Origin: Melieria omissa
Lineage: Eukaryota > Arthropoda > Insecta > Diptera > Ulidiidae
Direction of reading: 5' to 3'
DNA length: 64,000 nucleotides
NCBI GenBank assembly: GCA_963971225.1
Contig: OZ020267.1
Span: forward strand, 94,105,648 to 94,169,647
Shown here: one piece after another, positions 22,186 to 34,100 of the stretch
How the letters are laid out: every line of letters starts with the position of its first letter
Numbering within the stretch: position 1 is the first letter of the stretch
Notes under the pieces: generated by a model
The model's input: only the letters and a program-made list of their open reading frames with translations
What the model was told of the DNA's origin: nothing
Databases searched by the model: none
Program-made: the position numbers and the translations under genes

Positions 22186-23553
22186 GTGGCCAACGAACCA
22201 GATGAGATGAGTTCCCTAACACATGCCTCGGATGGAAAAGACGTCGGACAGACTGACGTTAACGATCAGCAGATGGCTGAAACTATGACTAGCGATCGGA
22301 GAGACCGATCGGCTAGGAGTAGTGTGAGCAGTGATTGCTCACACGTGAGTGTGACCACAGCGTCAACTATGGCGGTTGGAGGGGCTTCATCGATAGGATT
22401 ACCTGCACTGGTAGAAGCTACCGAGGCCATCTCTCTAAAGAGAAAGCGGCTAACGACTTCTCAGAAGAAGAGGCTGAGGAAGCTGATGGCGGCAGGTAAG
22501 ACCTACGATGAGGCTCTAAAAACTGTCCTAGAAGAGCCGACTAACACGGACGAGACCGATGGTGGCAGCAAAAGAGATACGGCGCAACCCGTATCGAAAA
22601 GGACGAAGTTTAGCCCGTCCTTCGCTGAAGCTGCAGCGGCCATCAAGGTGGGAATTGTACCGGACGAATTCCCGGCTGTCCACCTAAACTTGGAGGAGCA
22701 GAGGGCAATTGAGGGAGCCATCAAGGAGGAGCTGCGTAAGCTCCCCTTTGATGGACCTCAAATCAGGTTCCAGGGATGCTCCTTCAAGCCAGGGTGGATC
22801 ATTGTAAACTGCGCCGATGAGGCGTCGAAGAATTGGCTGGAAGGGATAATGACGAAGACCCAGCTGGTGGAAAAGAAGGTGAAACTGGTAGAGGGAAACG
22901 AAATTCCCAAACCCAGCGTAGCCACCGCGTTTTTCCCAGGCTGCTCCCTACCGGCCGAAGATATTCTTCGAATGCTTCGAACGCAGAACCGTTCACTACC
23001 GACAGGAAACTGGAAGGTACTGAACAGGTCTGTCGCGGCGCAGGGAACAACGTTGACGCTGGCCATCGACGATCCCTCAGTGACTCAGCTCTCTGCACTG
23101 AAGAACCTTCCCTTCTTTGAGTTGGGAAGGGTTCAGTTCAGGTTGCATCGAGAGCAGGGGGCCAAGTCGTTGGTGACCGGCGGAGGCGGTACGGAGACGA
23201 AGACGTCCAACGTAAGGGTGGATGAGGAGAGACCCTCCACCAGTAGACAGGCACTGGCAAAGGTGAGCGAGGACCGGCCGCGTACTAGCGGGCGGACGCT
23301 AACCGTCACTCGGACTGACAAGACGACCGAACGGACGAGTGACAAGACGCCAGGACCAACATCAGTGGGACTCGCAAAGCGTGCTTCAGCTAAACCCGTC
23401 CGACAGACACGGCTGACTGGGATGGCAAATCCGCCCAGACAACTGAGCCTGCTGGATAAGTCTACACATACTCCGGGCAGTAGTGACCGGGTGCAGACAA
23501 GGGGTAGAGGAGGTAAGCGTGCGGGTTCCCACACCAAGGGACCGCAGGCGTAA
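22186..23553 (+). CDS. LOA-like ORF1 protein (DUF4780-like)
   Basis: The open frame of 455 codons encodes the element's RNA-binding ORF1 product, which would coat the transcript in a ribonucleoprotein. The N-terminal 100 residues are polar and serine-rich, then a basic stretch KRKRLTTSQKKRLRKLM near residue 85-101. Residues about 160-325 form a compact domain with FFPGCSLPAEDILRMLRTQN and TGNWKVLNRSVAAQGTTL, which resembles the DUF4780 domain of insect LINE ORF1 proteins. I see no CCHC zinc knuckles, unlike many R1/I-type ORF1s. The C-terminal third is basic and disordered, rich in TSR/K. Start chosen as the first in-frame methionine; MSSLTH eight codons on is possible. Confidence 0.8.
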   Translation: MANEPDEMSSLTHASDGKDVGQTDVNDQQMAETMTSDRRDRSARSSVSSDCSHVSVTTASTMAVGGASSIGLPALVEATEAISLKRKRLTTSQKKRLRKLMAAGKTYDEALKTVLEEPTNTDETDGGSKRDTAQPVSKRTKFSPSFAEAAAAIKVGIVPDEFPAVHLNLEEQRAIEGAIKEELRKLPFDGPQIRFQGCSFKPGWIIVNCADEASKNWLEGIMTKTQLVEKKVKLVEGNEIPKPSVATAFFPGCSLPAEDILRMLRTQNRSLPTGNWKVLNRSVAAQGTTLTLAIDDPSVTQLSALKNLPFFELGRVQFRLHREQGAKSLVTGGGGTETKTSNVRVDEERPSTSRQALAKVSEDRPRTSGRTLTVTRTDKTTERTSDKTPGPTSVGLAKRASAKPVRQTRLTGMANPPRQLSLLDKSTHTPGSSDRVQTRGRGGKRAGSHTKGPQA

Positions 23554-23554
23554 T

Positions 23555-26500
23555 ATGGAGATTGTACAGATCAATCTCCATAGAGCGTCGGCAGCCTCGG
23601 CTGTCCTCACCAGGACCCTAAATTCCTTGGGTCCCAGCATAGCCCTGGTGCAGGAGCCATGGACCAGCACCAACGGCCAAATCCGGGGGCTAACTCAGGC
23701 AGGTAAGGTACTTTGTTGTCAGTCGTCAACAAGAGCAAGAGCCTGCATTATATTTAATAATGTTTCCTTCTTCCCGTTGACAGATTACGTGACGCCTGAT
23801 CTCTGCGCGGGAAAAATCGTGTTGAACTCCAGGGAGGTTATCATAGCCTCAGCATACTTCTCTGGGGACGACGAACACTGCCCTCCACAAATAGCAGAAC
23901 AGTTGATTGATTATGCTAGGGGCAAGCAGCTGGAGCTAGTACTTGGCTGTGATGCGAACGCCCATCACACCATGTGGGGAAGCTCGGATGTGAATCCTAA
24001 AGGTGAGTCACTTTTCAACTTCATACTCTCCCTAGATTTAAATATATGCAACATTGGGTATTGTCCCACGTTTGTTACTAGAATCAGAGAGGAAGTCTTG
24101 GATATGACCTTGACGACCTCAATGACAAAAGATCTTGTCAGCAACTGGCGAGTATCTGATGAGCCGTCCTGCTCAGACCACAGGCATATAAGATTCACGT
24201 TAGGGAATCAAATGCTTTCTGAAGTGTCATTTAGACCTAAAAGACAGACCGACTGGAGCAGTTATTGCAACCAGTTAGGACAAGATACTCTAGCTCGAAT
24301 AGAGAACAGAATAGATACCATAGACAGATTAGAAAGGGCCACCACAACTCTCAAGGAATCCGTTCTAAATGCCTATGAAGACAACTGTCCCCTCAAGACT
24401 AAAACCTTTAGGAAACAGACGCCATGGTGGAGTGGTCATCTTAGCAAGCTAAGGAAGGAGGTTAGGAAACTATTTAATAAGGCCAAGCGGAATAACGACT
24501 GGCAGACCTACTCCCTGACCCTCACCAACTACAACCATGAGATTAGGAAGGCCAAGAGAGAGTCCTTTAGACGGTTCTGTGAGGACGTGTCAGACCTGTC
24601 CTCCAGTTTCAGACTTCAAAGGGTCCTCTCGAAGGAGAAAACCTATCCTATTGGAACACTGGTGGATGTTAACGGGTCGTCCACAAGTAGTGAAATGGAA
24701 TCACTCGTCCTACTCACTAACACCCACTTCCCGGGATCGATAATATCAGCAACCGTACCTCTGACAAACAGTACAGGACAGACATATTGTCCAAGTAGGG
24801 AAGACTGGAGGGTTGCCAGAGCGGTGTGTAGCACGCCAATAGTGAAATGGGCGCTGGAATCGTTCTCCCCTTACAAAGCGCCGGGAAAAGATAGCATTTT
24901 CCCGGCACTTCTGCAAAAGGGAATTGATATATTAGCGCCTATTTTAACAAAAATCTACTCATGTAGCTTAGCTTTTGGGCATATTCCAGAGGTGTGGAGA
25001 GCAGTGAACGTGGTCTATCTCCCCAAGCCTGGAAGATCCAACAAAAAGGACCCAAAATCCTTCAGGCCGATAAGCTTGATGTCATTCGTGCTAAAGGGCT
25101 TGGAAAAGGCCGTTGACCGCTTCCTGAGAGAAGACATTCTTCCTCGATGCCCCCTAAGCGCGAACCAACATGCCTACCAGAAAGGTAGATCCACTGAAAC
25201 GGCCCTATCGGCGCTGGTAGGCAAGATAGAGAAGTCCCTGGAGGAAAAGGAAATCTGTCTGGCAGGTTTCCTAGACATAGAAGGGGCCTTCAACTACACG
25301 ACCTTCGAAGCGATTGAAAGGGCGCTAGAAGAATTTCAGGTGCCTACCACTCTTATAAGATGGATATCATCCATGCTTGAAAGTAGGATGATTCAGTCCA
25401 ACTTAGGGGCGGTAGAGCTATCTGCAAGAACAGGGAGGGGATGTCCCCAGGGAGGGGTACTATCCCCACTGCTGTGGTCTGTGGTCGTTGATGGACTAAT
25501 CCGCTCACTTACGGAGCAGGGATATGAAGTCATCGCTTATGCAGACGACCTAGTCATTGCGGTCAGGGGCAAAGACGGACATACAGTCTCGGACTTGCTA
25601 CAGAACGCGATGAAAATTGTGGAGCGCTGGTGTGTAATACAGAAACCGTCTGTGAACCCGGACAAAACAATTATTGTGCCTTTTACCTTTAAAAGGAAAT
25701 TTGACCTTGGACAGATGGAGATCTTTGGTAAGGTGCTGAACATCTCGAAATCAAGTCAAGTACCTAGGGGTAACTCTAGACAGTAAATTGAACTGGAAAC
25801 CCCACGTTGATCGCACTATCAAGAGAGCAGGCAATGCCCTCTGGAGTTGCAAAAGAATCTGTGGTAAAAACTGGGGATTGAGACCGAAGTGGCTTCAAAA
25901 ACTATACTCCCTGGTAGTTCTGCCAGCGATAACCTACGGGGCGATAGTTTGGTGGAGGAAGACCACAAAAGTAACAACTGCGACTAAGCTAGAGAAACTA
26001 CAACGACTAGCAAATACCTGCATAACAGGATGTCTCAGGACGACTCCGACGGCAGCCCTTAATGTTATATTGGGGGCGATGCCGCTGGAACTCAAAGTGC
26101 AAATGGCTGCAATAGCCAGCACTCACAGACTGATGCATAGTGGATCTATACCGAAGAATACACAGGCAATCGGTCACTTATCACTGCTGAGGGACAGGAG
26201 GCGAGATGGAGGCTTTTGGATGCCCCTTGATCTGATGCCTCAGAAGCACCTCTTCAGAAGAAGGTACAGAACGTACATACCGCACAGAAAGGACTGGGCT
26301 GATAATAGAATCAGTCCGATGTGTGATGATATTGTATGGTATACTGACGTACACTGGGTCCAAGACGGAAGAAGGAACAGGAGCGGGAATTTATAGCTCT
26401 GGCTCCCAACTTTCAGTCAGTCTTGGGGACAAGGCCACAGTCTTCCAGGCTGAGGTCTATGCCATTAATGAATGTGCCAGGACAATACTAACACTTAACT

Positions 26501-27174
26501 TTAAAAGGAAGAGGATATTCATAATGTCTGACAGTCAGGCTGCAATCAAAGCTCTGAACTCGACGACATTTGACTCTAAACTGGTCTGGGAGACAGTCGC
26601 TGTCCTCCAAGATCTTTCTAAGGACAACCAAGTGATAATACACTGGGTACCTGCGCACTGTGGACACGATGGTAATGAGGAGGCGGACAGATTGGCAAAG
26701 GAGGGGGCGGCAAGACGACCCTACGGACCTGAACCAATCATAAGTGTTAGCAAGACTCATTACAGACATTGTGTAAAACAGGAATTTTTAAATCGAGCTA
26801 ATCACAAATGGTCGAACACAGTGGGACAACGCTGTTCCAAGCTCTTCTTTCTAGTTTACTCTGCAAAGAAATCTAATTACCTCTTGGAGCTAAGCCGAGC
26901 AGAGCTTAGATTCATGACGGGGATCCTAAGCGGACACTGTCTGCTAAATATGCATAGAGCGCGACTGGGAATCACGGACAACGAACTATGCAGATTTTGT
27001 ATGGAAGACGAGGAGACTTCTGTACACATCATAACGGAATGTCCCGCCCTCATACACGCAAGAAAGCGGGTATTGGGGAGGGAACTGATACAGACAAAGG
27101 ATCTGTCTGAATTTGATCTAAGGAAAATAAAAGAGTTCCTGGATAATATTGGAGGATACGAACTCCTCCAGTAA
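23555..27174 (+). pseudogene. LOA-like ORF2: EN, RT and RNase H, two frameshifts
   Basis: ORF2 starts MEIVQINLHRASAA one base after the ORF1 stop (TAA-T-ATG). The APE endonuclease covers about residues 1-215: LVQEPWT (E), LGCDANAHHTMWGS, SDHRHIRF (D-H). The reverse transcriptase has YKAPGKDSIFP, KSFRPISLMSF, FLDIEGAFN, GCPQGGVLSPLLW and VIAYADDLVIAV. A frameshift at about 25,755 moves to the frame with YLGVTLDSKLNWKPHV. A second near 26,345 disrupts the start of RNase H (the TDGS motif) and moves to the last frame, with FQAEVYAI (E), MSDSQAAIKAL (D) and ADRLAKEGA. A C-terminal C..C....H....C motif near CRFCMEDEETSVHIITECP follows. Without the shifts it would be about 1,200 residues. Confidence 0.85.
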
Positions 27175-27266
27175 GATAAAGGGACGTGACACAATAGTTC
27201 AAAACTGGACGCAGTGTCTCGGGCAGGTAGTGCTCGAATCCCGCTACCCAATCTTAATCTTAATCT

Positions 27267-30041
27267 TACGTCCATGTCCTTATACAGCTCATACAGCTCG
27301 TTATTGGTTCGTATGCGATAGTCGTCACCAACCCGAACAGGGCCGAAGATTTTGCGAAGCACCTTCCTCTCGAACACTCCAAGGGCCGCTATGTCGTTTC
27401 GTGTCATTGTCCATGCTTCAGCGCCATAGAGGAGCACGGGCAAGATAAGCGTCCTATAGAGTGAAAGTTTTGTCGGTCGAGAGAGGTCTCTACTTCTCAA
27501 TTGCCTACCGAGACCGTAGTAGCACCTGTTGGCAAGAGTTATCCTTCGCTTTATCTCCAGACTGACATCATTGCTGCTGTTGATGGCGGTGCCAAGGTAG
27601 ACGAATTCCTTGACAACTTCAAAAGCATACCTGTCGGCCTCGACGTGAGACCCTAGCCGCTGCGAGTCCCTGCGTGTAGACAGCATATACTTCGTCTTGC
27701 CCTCATTTACCACCAGACCCATTTTGGCAGATTCTCTTTCGATAGCCGCAAAGGCAGTGGTGACATCTCGCTTGTTACGTCCGATAACATCAATGTCATC
27801 AGCGTAGGCAAGGAGCTGGACACTTTTGTTGAAAATTGTGCCATTACGATGTACACCGGCCTTGCGCAGAACACTCTCCCTGGTGAAGTTGAAGAGGTCG
27901 CAGGACAAAGGATCGCCCTGTCTGAAACCTCGAACGGTATCAAAGGGGTCGGAGAGGTCACTTCCAACCTTGACGGAGCTGCGCGTATTGCTCAACGTCG
28001 CTCTGCAAAGTCTAACGAGCTTTGCAGGGATACCAAGTTCAGACAATGCGGCATATAGGCGATCCCTTATCGGGCTATCGAATGCTGCCTTGTAATCGAT
28101 GAAGAGATGGTGTGTATCGATTTGGTTCTCATGGGTCTTCTCCAGGATTTGGCGTAGAGTGAATATCTGGTCGATGGTGGACTTACCAGGTCTAAAGCCG
28201 CACTGATAAGATCCAATCAGCGCCTTGGCGAGTGGCTTTAGTCTTTCACATAATACGCTCGTCAGGACCTTGTGTGCAATGGGAAGTAGGCTGATACCCC
28301 TGTAGTTGGCGCATATTGTTGGGTCGCCTTTCTTCAGCACAGGACAAAGGGCACTGAGGTTCCAATCGTTGGGCATTCGTTCCTCCAGCCATATTTTGCA
28401 AATGAGCTGATGCATGCACCCAATCAGCTCACCGCCGCCGGCATTGAACAATTCAGCTGGTAGCCCATCCGGCCCTGCAGCTTTGTTGTTCTTGAGTCGC
28501 TGGATAGCGACCCGGACCTCGTCATGGCTGGGCGGTGGCACATCCACACCGTCGTCGTCGATTGGTGCCATCTGGACATCTTCACCACTGGCGGTATTGT
28601 TCCTTTCGTCGCCTGCGAGCAGCTTGGTGAAGTGCTCCTTCCACAACCTCAGCACACCCTGCGCATCCGTAACCAGATCCCCGTTTTCGTCTCTGCAAGA
28701 AGATGCCCCAGGCTTAAATCCTTCCGTAAGACGCTTAACTTTTTGGAAGAATTTTCGGGCGTCATTCCTGCTCCTGCACTCCTCGATTTCCTCACGCTCG
28801 CGCCTTTCTTGCTCCCGTTTCTTGCGTCTAAAAAGGCACCTCTCTTTCTTCCTCTCCTCCCGGTATTTTTCTGTCATGGCTCGCGTGGCGGCCGACTGCA
28901 GGGTCTTCTTGTATGCAGCATTCTTCACTGCAGTGGCTGCGCGACACTCTTCATCGTACCATTGGTTTTTTGGTGGTGGGCGTCGAAAACCAAGGACATT
29001 TTCTGCGGCGGCGCGCATAGAGTGGGATAAGTGAGCCCATAATCCGCCGATGTCATCAGGTGGAGAGGGGGAGCGACCGAGCTGGTTGGAGAGTTGAGCG
29101 GAGTAGGCTTCGGCTACCCCTTGTGATCGTAGCTTACTGATGTCCAGCTTTCTTCGCAAACTAGGTTGTGCGGTCTTCGCTGCGCAAAGACGCATGCGTA
29201 CCTTGGCTGCAACAAGGTAGTGGTCCGAGTCGATGTTGGGTCCTCGGAACGTGCGCACATCTAGAATGCTAGAAGCATGCCTTCCATCAATCACAATGTG
29301 ATCAATCTGGTTGCGGGGGGATAACCAGGTGGCCTTGTGGATATCGAGGTGCTGGAATCTGGTGCTACTAACTACCATGTTTCGTGCCGCGGCGAAATCG
29401 ATCAGCCTCAGACCGTCGTTCGAAGTGGTCCCATGGAGGCTGAACTGCCCGACTGTGGGGCCAAAGATGCCTTCTCGCCCGACCTTTGCGTTGAAGTCCC
29501 CGAGGACAATTTTGACGTCATGGGCCGGGCACCTGTCGTAGACGTCCTCGAGCTTCGCATAGAAGGCATCCTTGGTCGCATCGTCCTTCTCTTCCGTCAG
29601 GGCGTGCGCGCAAATCAGGCTGATGCTAAAGTATTTAGCTTTGATGCGGATCGAAGCCAGCCGTTCGTTCACCGGAGTGAACCGAGAGACGTGGTGGCGA
29701 AGTCTCTTGCTGACCACAAATCCGCAGCCAAATTCGCACTTCTCCGCATGGCAGCTGTAGTAGATATCGCAGTCTGCTCGCTTGGAGCAACCTTGTCCTG
29801 TCCATCGCATTTCCTGGATGGCGGTGATGTCAGCCTTACATTTCGTGAGGGCTTCCGCCAGTTGGATAGAGGCACCTTCCCTATAGAGGGTCCGGACATT
29901 CCAGGTGCATATCCTCAAATCATGGTCCTTGAATCGTTTGCTGTGGTCGTCAACATTGTGGGTTCCTTCCGAGGCTTGCTTTTTGGCTTTCATTGGTATT
30001 TGGTTTTCCGTGGCGGGCACCAAACCCTGCGCACAACCCAA
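27267..30041 (-). pseudogene. RTE-like endonuclease/reverse transcriptase, main part
   Basis: From 30,041 the frame is open for 925 codons to the insertion point. Residues about 40-285 form an APE-type endonuclease: CTWNVRTLYREG, IQEMRWTG (catalytic E), VLGDFNAKVGREG, and the final DSDHYLVAAKV with the D-H pair. A charged linker follows, then reverse transcriptase from about residue 510: NNKAAGPDGLPAELF, NYRGISLLP, YKAAFDS, FRQGDPLSCDLFNF and the catalytic LLAYADDIDVIGR. It ends NELYELYKDMDV at the target duplication. Beyond 27,267 the open frame continues only by chance into antisense LOA sequence. An alternative start is the methionine 16 codons in. Confidence 0.88.
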
Positions 30042-30245
30042 ATTTTAAGTCCTGGGGATAGGACTCGCTGCACACATTAGTTCACTATTCAGCGGATGCC
30101 AAATAGCTATCCAGAAGGGCCGCGCGGAGGCTGTGCATCAGCTTGGATTGGACAGGGACAAGGATCGTTCTGGCGTTCGCCAGGTTGAACGCAATCAGAG
30201 ACTTTACCTTGTATGTCCGCTCCCTTCCTTCCCATGCAAATATTA

Positions 30246-31025
30246 AGCTACAATATTGTTGAAAAGATCCAGTTTGATGCCAGTTTTTCCCTATTTGAGC
30301 AAATATCAGGAAATATGTAAATCATGCTAAACCACGCCTACTAATATAATTCGACTATTGTATAAAGTACATTTTGGTTAAGATTAAGTATTGTATCAAA
30401 GCTTTATAAATTTTTTCCGTTGAAGTCCATCGAAAAAGAAGTATTATTAAATCTGTGGTCAAAAACGATTATCGCTTAGGACTTAAGCGATTATTGCTTT
30501 GTCACCAAACAAATTACTAGTAGTATATAATAAAAACACAAACAAACACAACTGATTAATGTAACCTACACAAGGCTGTCTTGTGGAGGCCCTATGCTCC
30601 CGAGAGGAGTGAACAAGGAACAAAAACAAAAAAATATAATAAAAACATGTAAATTACATAAATTACATTGTTTCTTTCACTTTTTTATAAATCAAATTCT
30701 TAATGTGTTTTGAAACTTAGTATTTGATTTAGTAGTTGATGAATCCTTGCGATTTTTTATACTGTGAAGAAAATATGGAAGACCCAAAAATCATAACATG
30801 TACTACTGAAACAAAATTGAAAACGGCAGCACTCAGCTCAGCCCAAGCTGTACGTTCGAGCTTTTTACTCATTAAGAGCTTCCTAGTGTTTACAAATACC
30901 CTCTTCGGTATGAAAGCTGTTTAATAGCAGCAGCAAGCACCTTCAAAGTTTTGTGGATGCTGTAAGCGTTGCAGCCGTTTACGCTTTTGTTAAATAACAG
31001 CTTTTCAAATTTGTCTCTATACATT
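30246..31025. other. Spacer between RTE element and Apoltp
   Basis: AT-rich, no gene. The stretch at about 30,575-30,640 (TGGAGGCCCTATGCTCC, then an A-rich run) resembles the 3' end of a jockey-type LINE, but it is short and I am not sure of it. Confidence 0.35.
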
Positions 31026-31031
31026 TTTATT
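31026..31031 (-). terminator. Probable Apoltp polyadenylation signal
   Basis: AATAAA on the minus strand about 140 bases downstream of the Apoltp stop codon. It is the first canonical signal there and implies a short 3' UTR. Confidence 0.55.
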
Positions 31032-31170
31032 TCGAAAGTGTATAACATGAAGTTAAAAAAATGCGAGCAATTTTCCAAAAAATGTAAAAATTACAAATTA
31101 CACTTAATATCTACATAACTAATATGGCTTGAGTATGTAGCGAGCAAGCAACATGCATTCACATTGGCTG

Positions 31171-34100
31171 TTACATTTCATCATCTTCGTCCTCCCATTC
31201 CCAGTCGTTGAACTCCAAGTCCTACGGGAGAAAATTAATAATGTGAATTTTTTCGGAACTAATTTGTTAATTAATTATTCATACGTAATCGTCCAGATCG
31301 GCAGCTTCCTCCGGATATGTGCTCGGCGCGCAAGTCACATATGAGACGCCCGTGTTGTGGCCTGAGCACTCGCACGTTTGATTCGCGTTTGGCACCGCGC
31401 TCTTCGCCACTCGCTTGGCGAATATGGTCACGAAGCGCTTGATGGGGTACTTGCGCTCGGGCAGAAGCTTGCGTGCGCTGAACACGGCGCCGTTCGTCTC
31501 CAGCGCCAGCGGCGTGCAAATGCCCAGGTTGCTCTTGGGTATGTGCAGCTGACGACGCGTCTCCGCATCACCCTCGGGGAAGCGCTTCGAGTAGACCAGG
31601 TCTTTGTCCAAGCCGAAGAAATGGCGCAGCTTGCGCGTGCGCTCGAACTCGAACTCGGTGTCGGCCAGGATGTGAAGGTTGACGCCCTCCTCGAGCATGT
31701 ACTGCAGAATGGACGAGTAGTCGAAGCGCATGTGGTGCGCGGAGCAGTCGCTACATGAGAGCAGCACAAAAGTCTTCGAAACGCCCGGCCGGAAGTTCAA
31801 CTTGGACGCGGTCGAGATGGCCTGCAATATGTCGTTGTTGTTGTTATCTACATCGACGCTGCTGGTGTGAGCGACAATGTGGCTGAAGTAGAGTTCCAGT
31901 TCGTGGAAGTCGTTCACGAAAATTCGGTTGTCGTGCGCGACGCTGCGCGCGTGGTCAAAGGGCGCCGCATGACCACCAAAGGCCACAACCGCATATCTGC
32001 AAAGAGGTAGAAAGAAAGATCGCTTTGCAGGAACAGTTTCGCAGTTGGATGATGATGAGAGGCACTTACCGGTTGTTGGTGACTTTGTACGCGTGCAGTT
32101 GCTCTTGCAGCGTGGCCACCACGGACATGATGTTCTTGCTTTCAGTAAGGTTGGCGTTGCACGATTTGGCCTCTACAATGAATACCACGTCGCTGCTGCG
32201 CGGCACGTCGGTGCCGCTCAGCTCTACGAAAGTGCCTTCTGGCACGTACGAACCGTTTGTCAGCTGACAGCTAAGAACGATAAGGAATTGCAGTTGTGTC
32301 GAATCCCGCTTACGAGTTGAGTTTTCGTTCACTTACAAAACGCACTGGTGTGGCACACGCAACGGCACTTTTGCCATAGTGCACGCCTCAATGTAGGCCA
32401 ATGCCGCGGTGCAGGCGCCTTTGACGGCGGGATGGCCCGGCCGCACTGGATTCGAATTGCCGCCCAGATCGAGGCACATCTCATAGAATGGACGCGGGTC
32501 CACAGTGTCCACGCACGCAGACAGCACACCTGATTTGAAAAACTGGTGGCAGATGTCACTGACCTGCGTGGCTGTTGCCGGCTTCGATGCATCTGAGCCA
32601 GCGGCGGTTGCCGACTTTTTTTGTTTGCACTTTTTGGGGCTCCACGAATCGGTGAATTGCTCCTGGGCACTGGATGGAAGAATTGTGTTCTCGGCGCTGG
32701 TGTACTCATCAAATGGTTCATTGTTCATAGTGCCGAGCAGTCCGGCGGTCTGGCCAAAGTACCAACCACTCACTTCCAACCAACACAGATCGAACTGCAT
32801 GTTGCACTCCAGGCTAAACTCGGTGTCGGAGTGAATAGACAGCACGTCGAGATCGCGATGTATAACCACGTCGCCCAAATGCAGCGGCAGCATGGGCTTT
32901 GGATTGCCATTGATGGTGAGGCTCTGGGGAGAGTATGAGATTAGCATTACTTGAATAACCGAAGCGAACAACCAGCGTACATCACTGTTCAGGTCGATTT
33001 CGAGCAGTTGGCCATTGGCAATGAAGCTGAGTTTACGCGCTGCAACTACATCGGAGCGCGAAGTGGTAGTCTGAAAACACGAGAGAAGCAAATGTAGATT
33101 GCGCCGGTGCGGTGCTTTGAGACGCTTACCGATGGCTCCAGCATAAGCGTGAAATTGCGTTGGAAGAAGTCGTGTGCCAGTACATAGGAACACTGTGTGT
33201 TTCGCTGCTGTCCTGTCATCTGCTGGAAGCGCAAGTTGAGGCTCACAAAGCGTTTGTCAAAGGTGACGTAGTGGCGGGAATCGATGAGCAATGCACGCGC
33301 TGCGTAAAGTAAGAGACACAAGATTAAAATATTTAACAATGTTTCGGATTCACCAAGTTGTACTAATATTTAAAGTCTAACATTCTACTTCTAAATCAGT
33401 TAAAGTGAGACTCACAATAGTATGGGGGCAACCATGTCTTCGGGTCCAAGTGCGTGCGCAGGTTGTACACGTGTCGCAGTATCGATGAATTTGTTGTGCT
33501 GAAGAGGTTCTGTGCCTGCGCCAGAAACTTATATTCCGGTATTTCCTCGTACTTCGGCGTCTCGTTGAAGGCATGCCACGACATGGGCAGTTTCTGCTCC
33601 AGATCGATCACACCCATCTCCGGATCAAACACAAAGTTCGTCTTGGCCTCGCGATACATATCGGCCGTTTCCAGGGCATTCATAGCGTAGTTCCGGAATT
33701 TATTACGCAGCAGCGCGTACAGCTGGTGCAGCCGCATCTCTAACTGCAGTTCCTCGGCTACCCACTCAATTTTGGCCATCACTTCGTCGTACTTTTGTAT
33801 GACAATCTGTACCTGCTCGGTCTTCTTCAGCTCCTTGATCTCATCCCAAATCTCCGTAAGCACCTCGTTCAACTCTGCGCCGAACGGCACCAGCTTAAAA
33901 TATCTCTCCTTGATAAAGTTCCATGCAATTATTGAATATTTCTTGATGTTGGTGATGGCATCATGTGACTTGATGTCCTTGTACAGCCGATCTACGTCCT
34001 GCGTAAAGCTAGACACCTTGTTGAAGTAGGGCGATTCGGCCAGTTCGTTGGTGCGTTTATAGATAAAGTCGAAGACCTCTTTGCTCAAATCCCAGGCTGT

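Larger units (their letters stand above)
21762..27266 (+). mobile_element. LOA-like LINE, full length
   Basis: An 11-bp target duplication, TACGTCCATGT, flanks it (21,751-21,761 and 27,267-27,277). The element is 5.5 kb with a GC-rich 5' UTR, ORF1 (22,186-23,553) and ORF2 (23,555-27,174). ORF2 has endonuclease, reverse transcriptase and an RNase H domain, the set seen in the LOA and I groups. It ends not in poly(A) but in AATCTT repeats just before the duplication. ORF2 has two frameshifts, so this copy is not autonomous as it stands. Confidence 0.9.
21475..30233 (-). mobile_element. RTE-like LINE, split by a LOA-like LINE
   Basis: A 12-bp perfect target duplication, ATGCAAATATTA, lies at 21,463-21,474 and 30,234-30,245. 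Removing the nested element (21,762-27,266 plus one TSD copy) leaves about 3.24 kb, right for an RTE-clade LINE: one long open frame, a very short 3' UTR (21,475-21,504), and a tail of TAAG repeats instead of poly(A). Coding is on the minus strand in two pieces, 30,041-27,267 and 21,750-21,505. The exact TSDs indicate fairly recent insertion. Confidence 0.9.

Noticed and set aside
26877..27266. C-terminal 130 codons of the long minus-strand frame from 30,041
   Set aside because: They lie antisense inside the LOA-like LINE, past the target duplication, so they are chance read-through and not part of the RTE protein.
28414..30080. Plus-strand open frames of 168-247 residues
   Set aside because: They are antisense shadows of the RTE-like protein.
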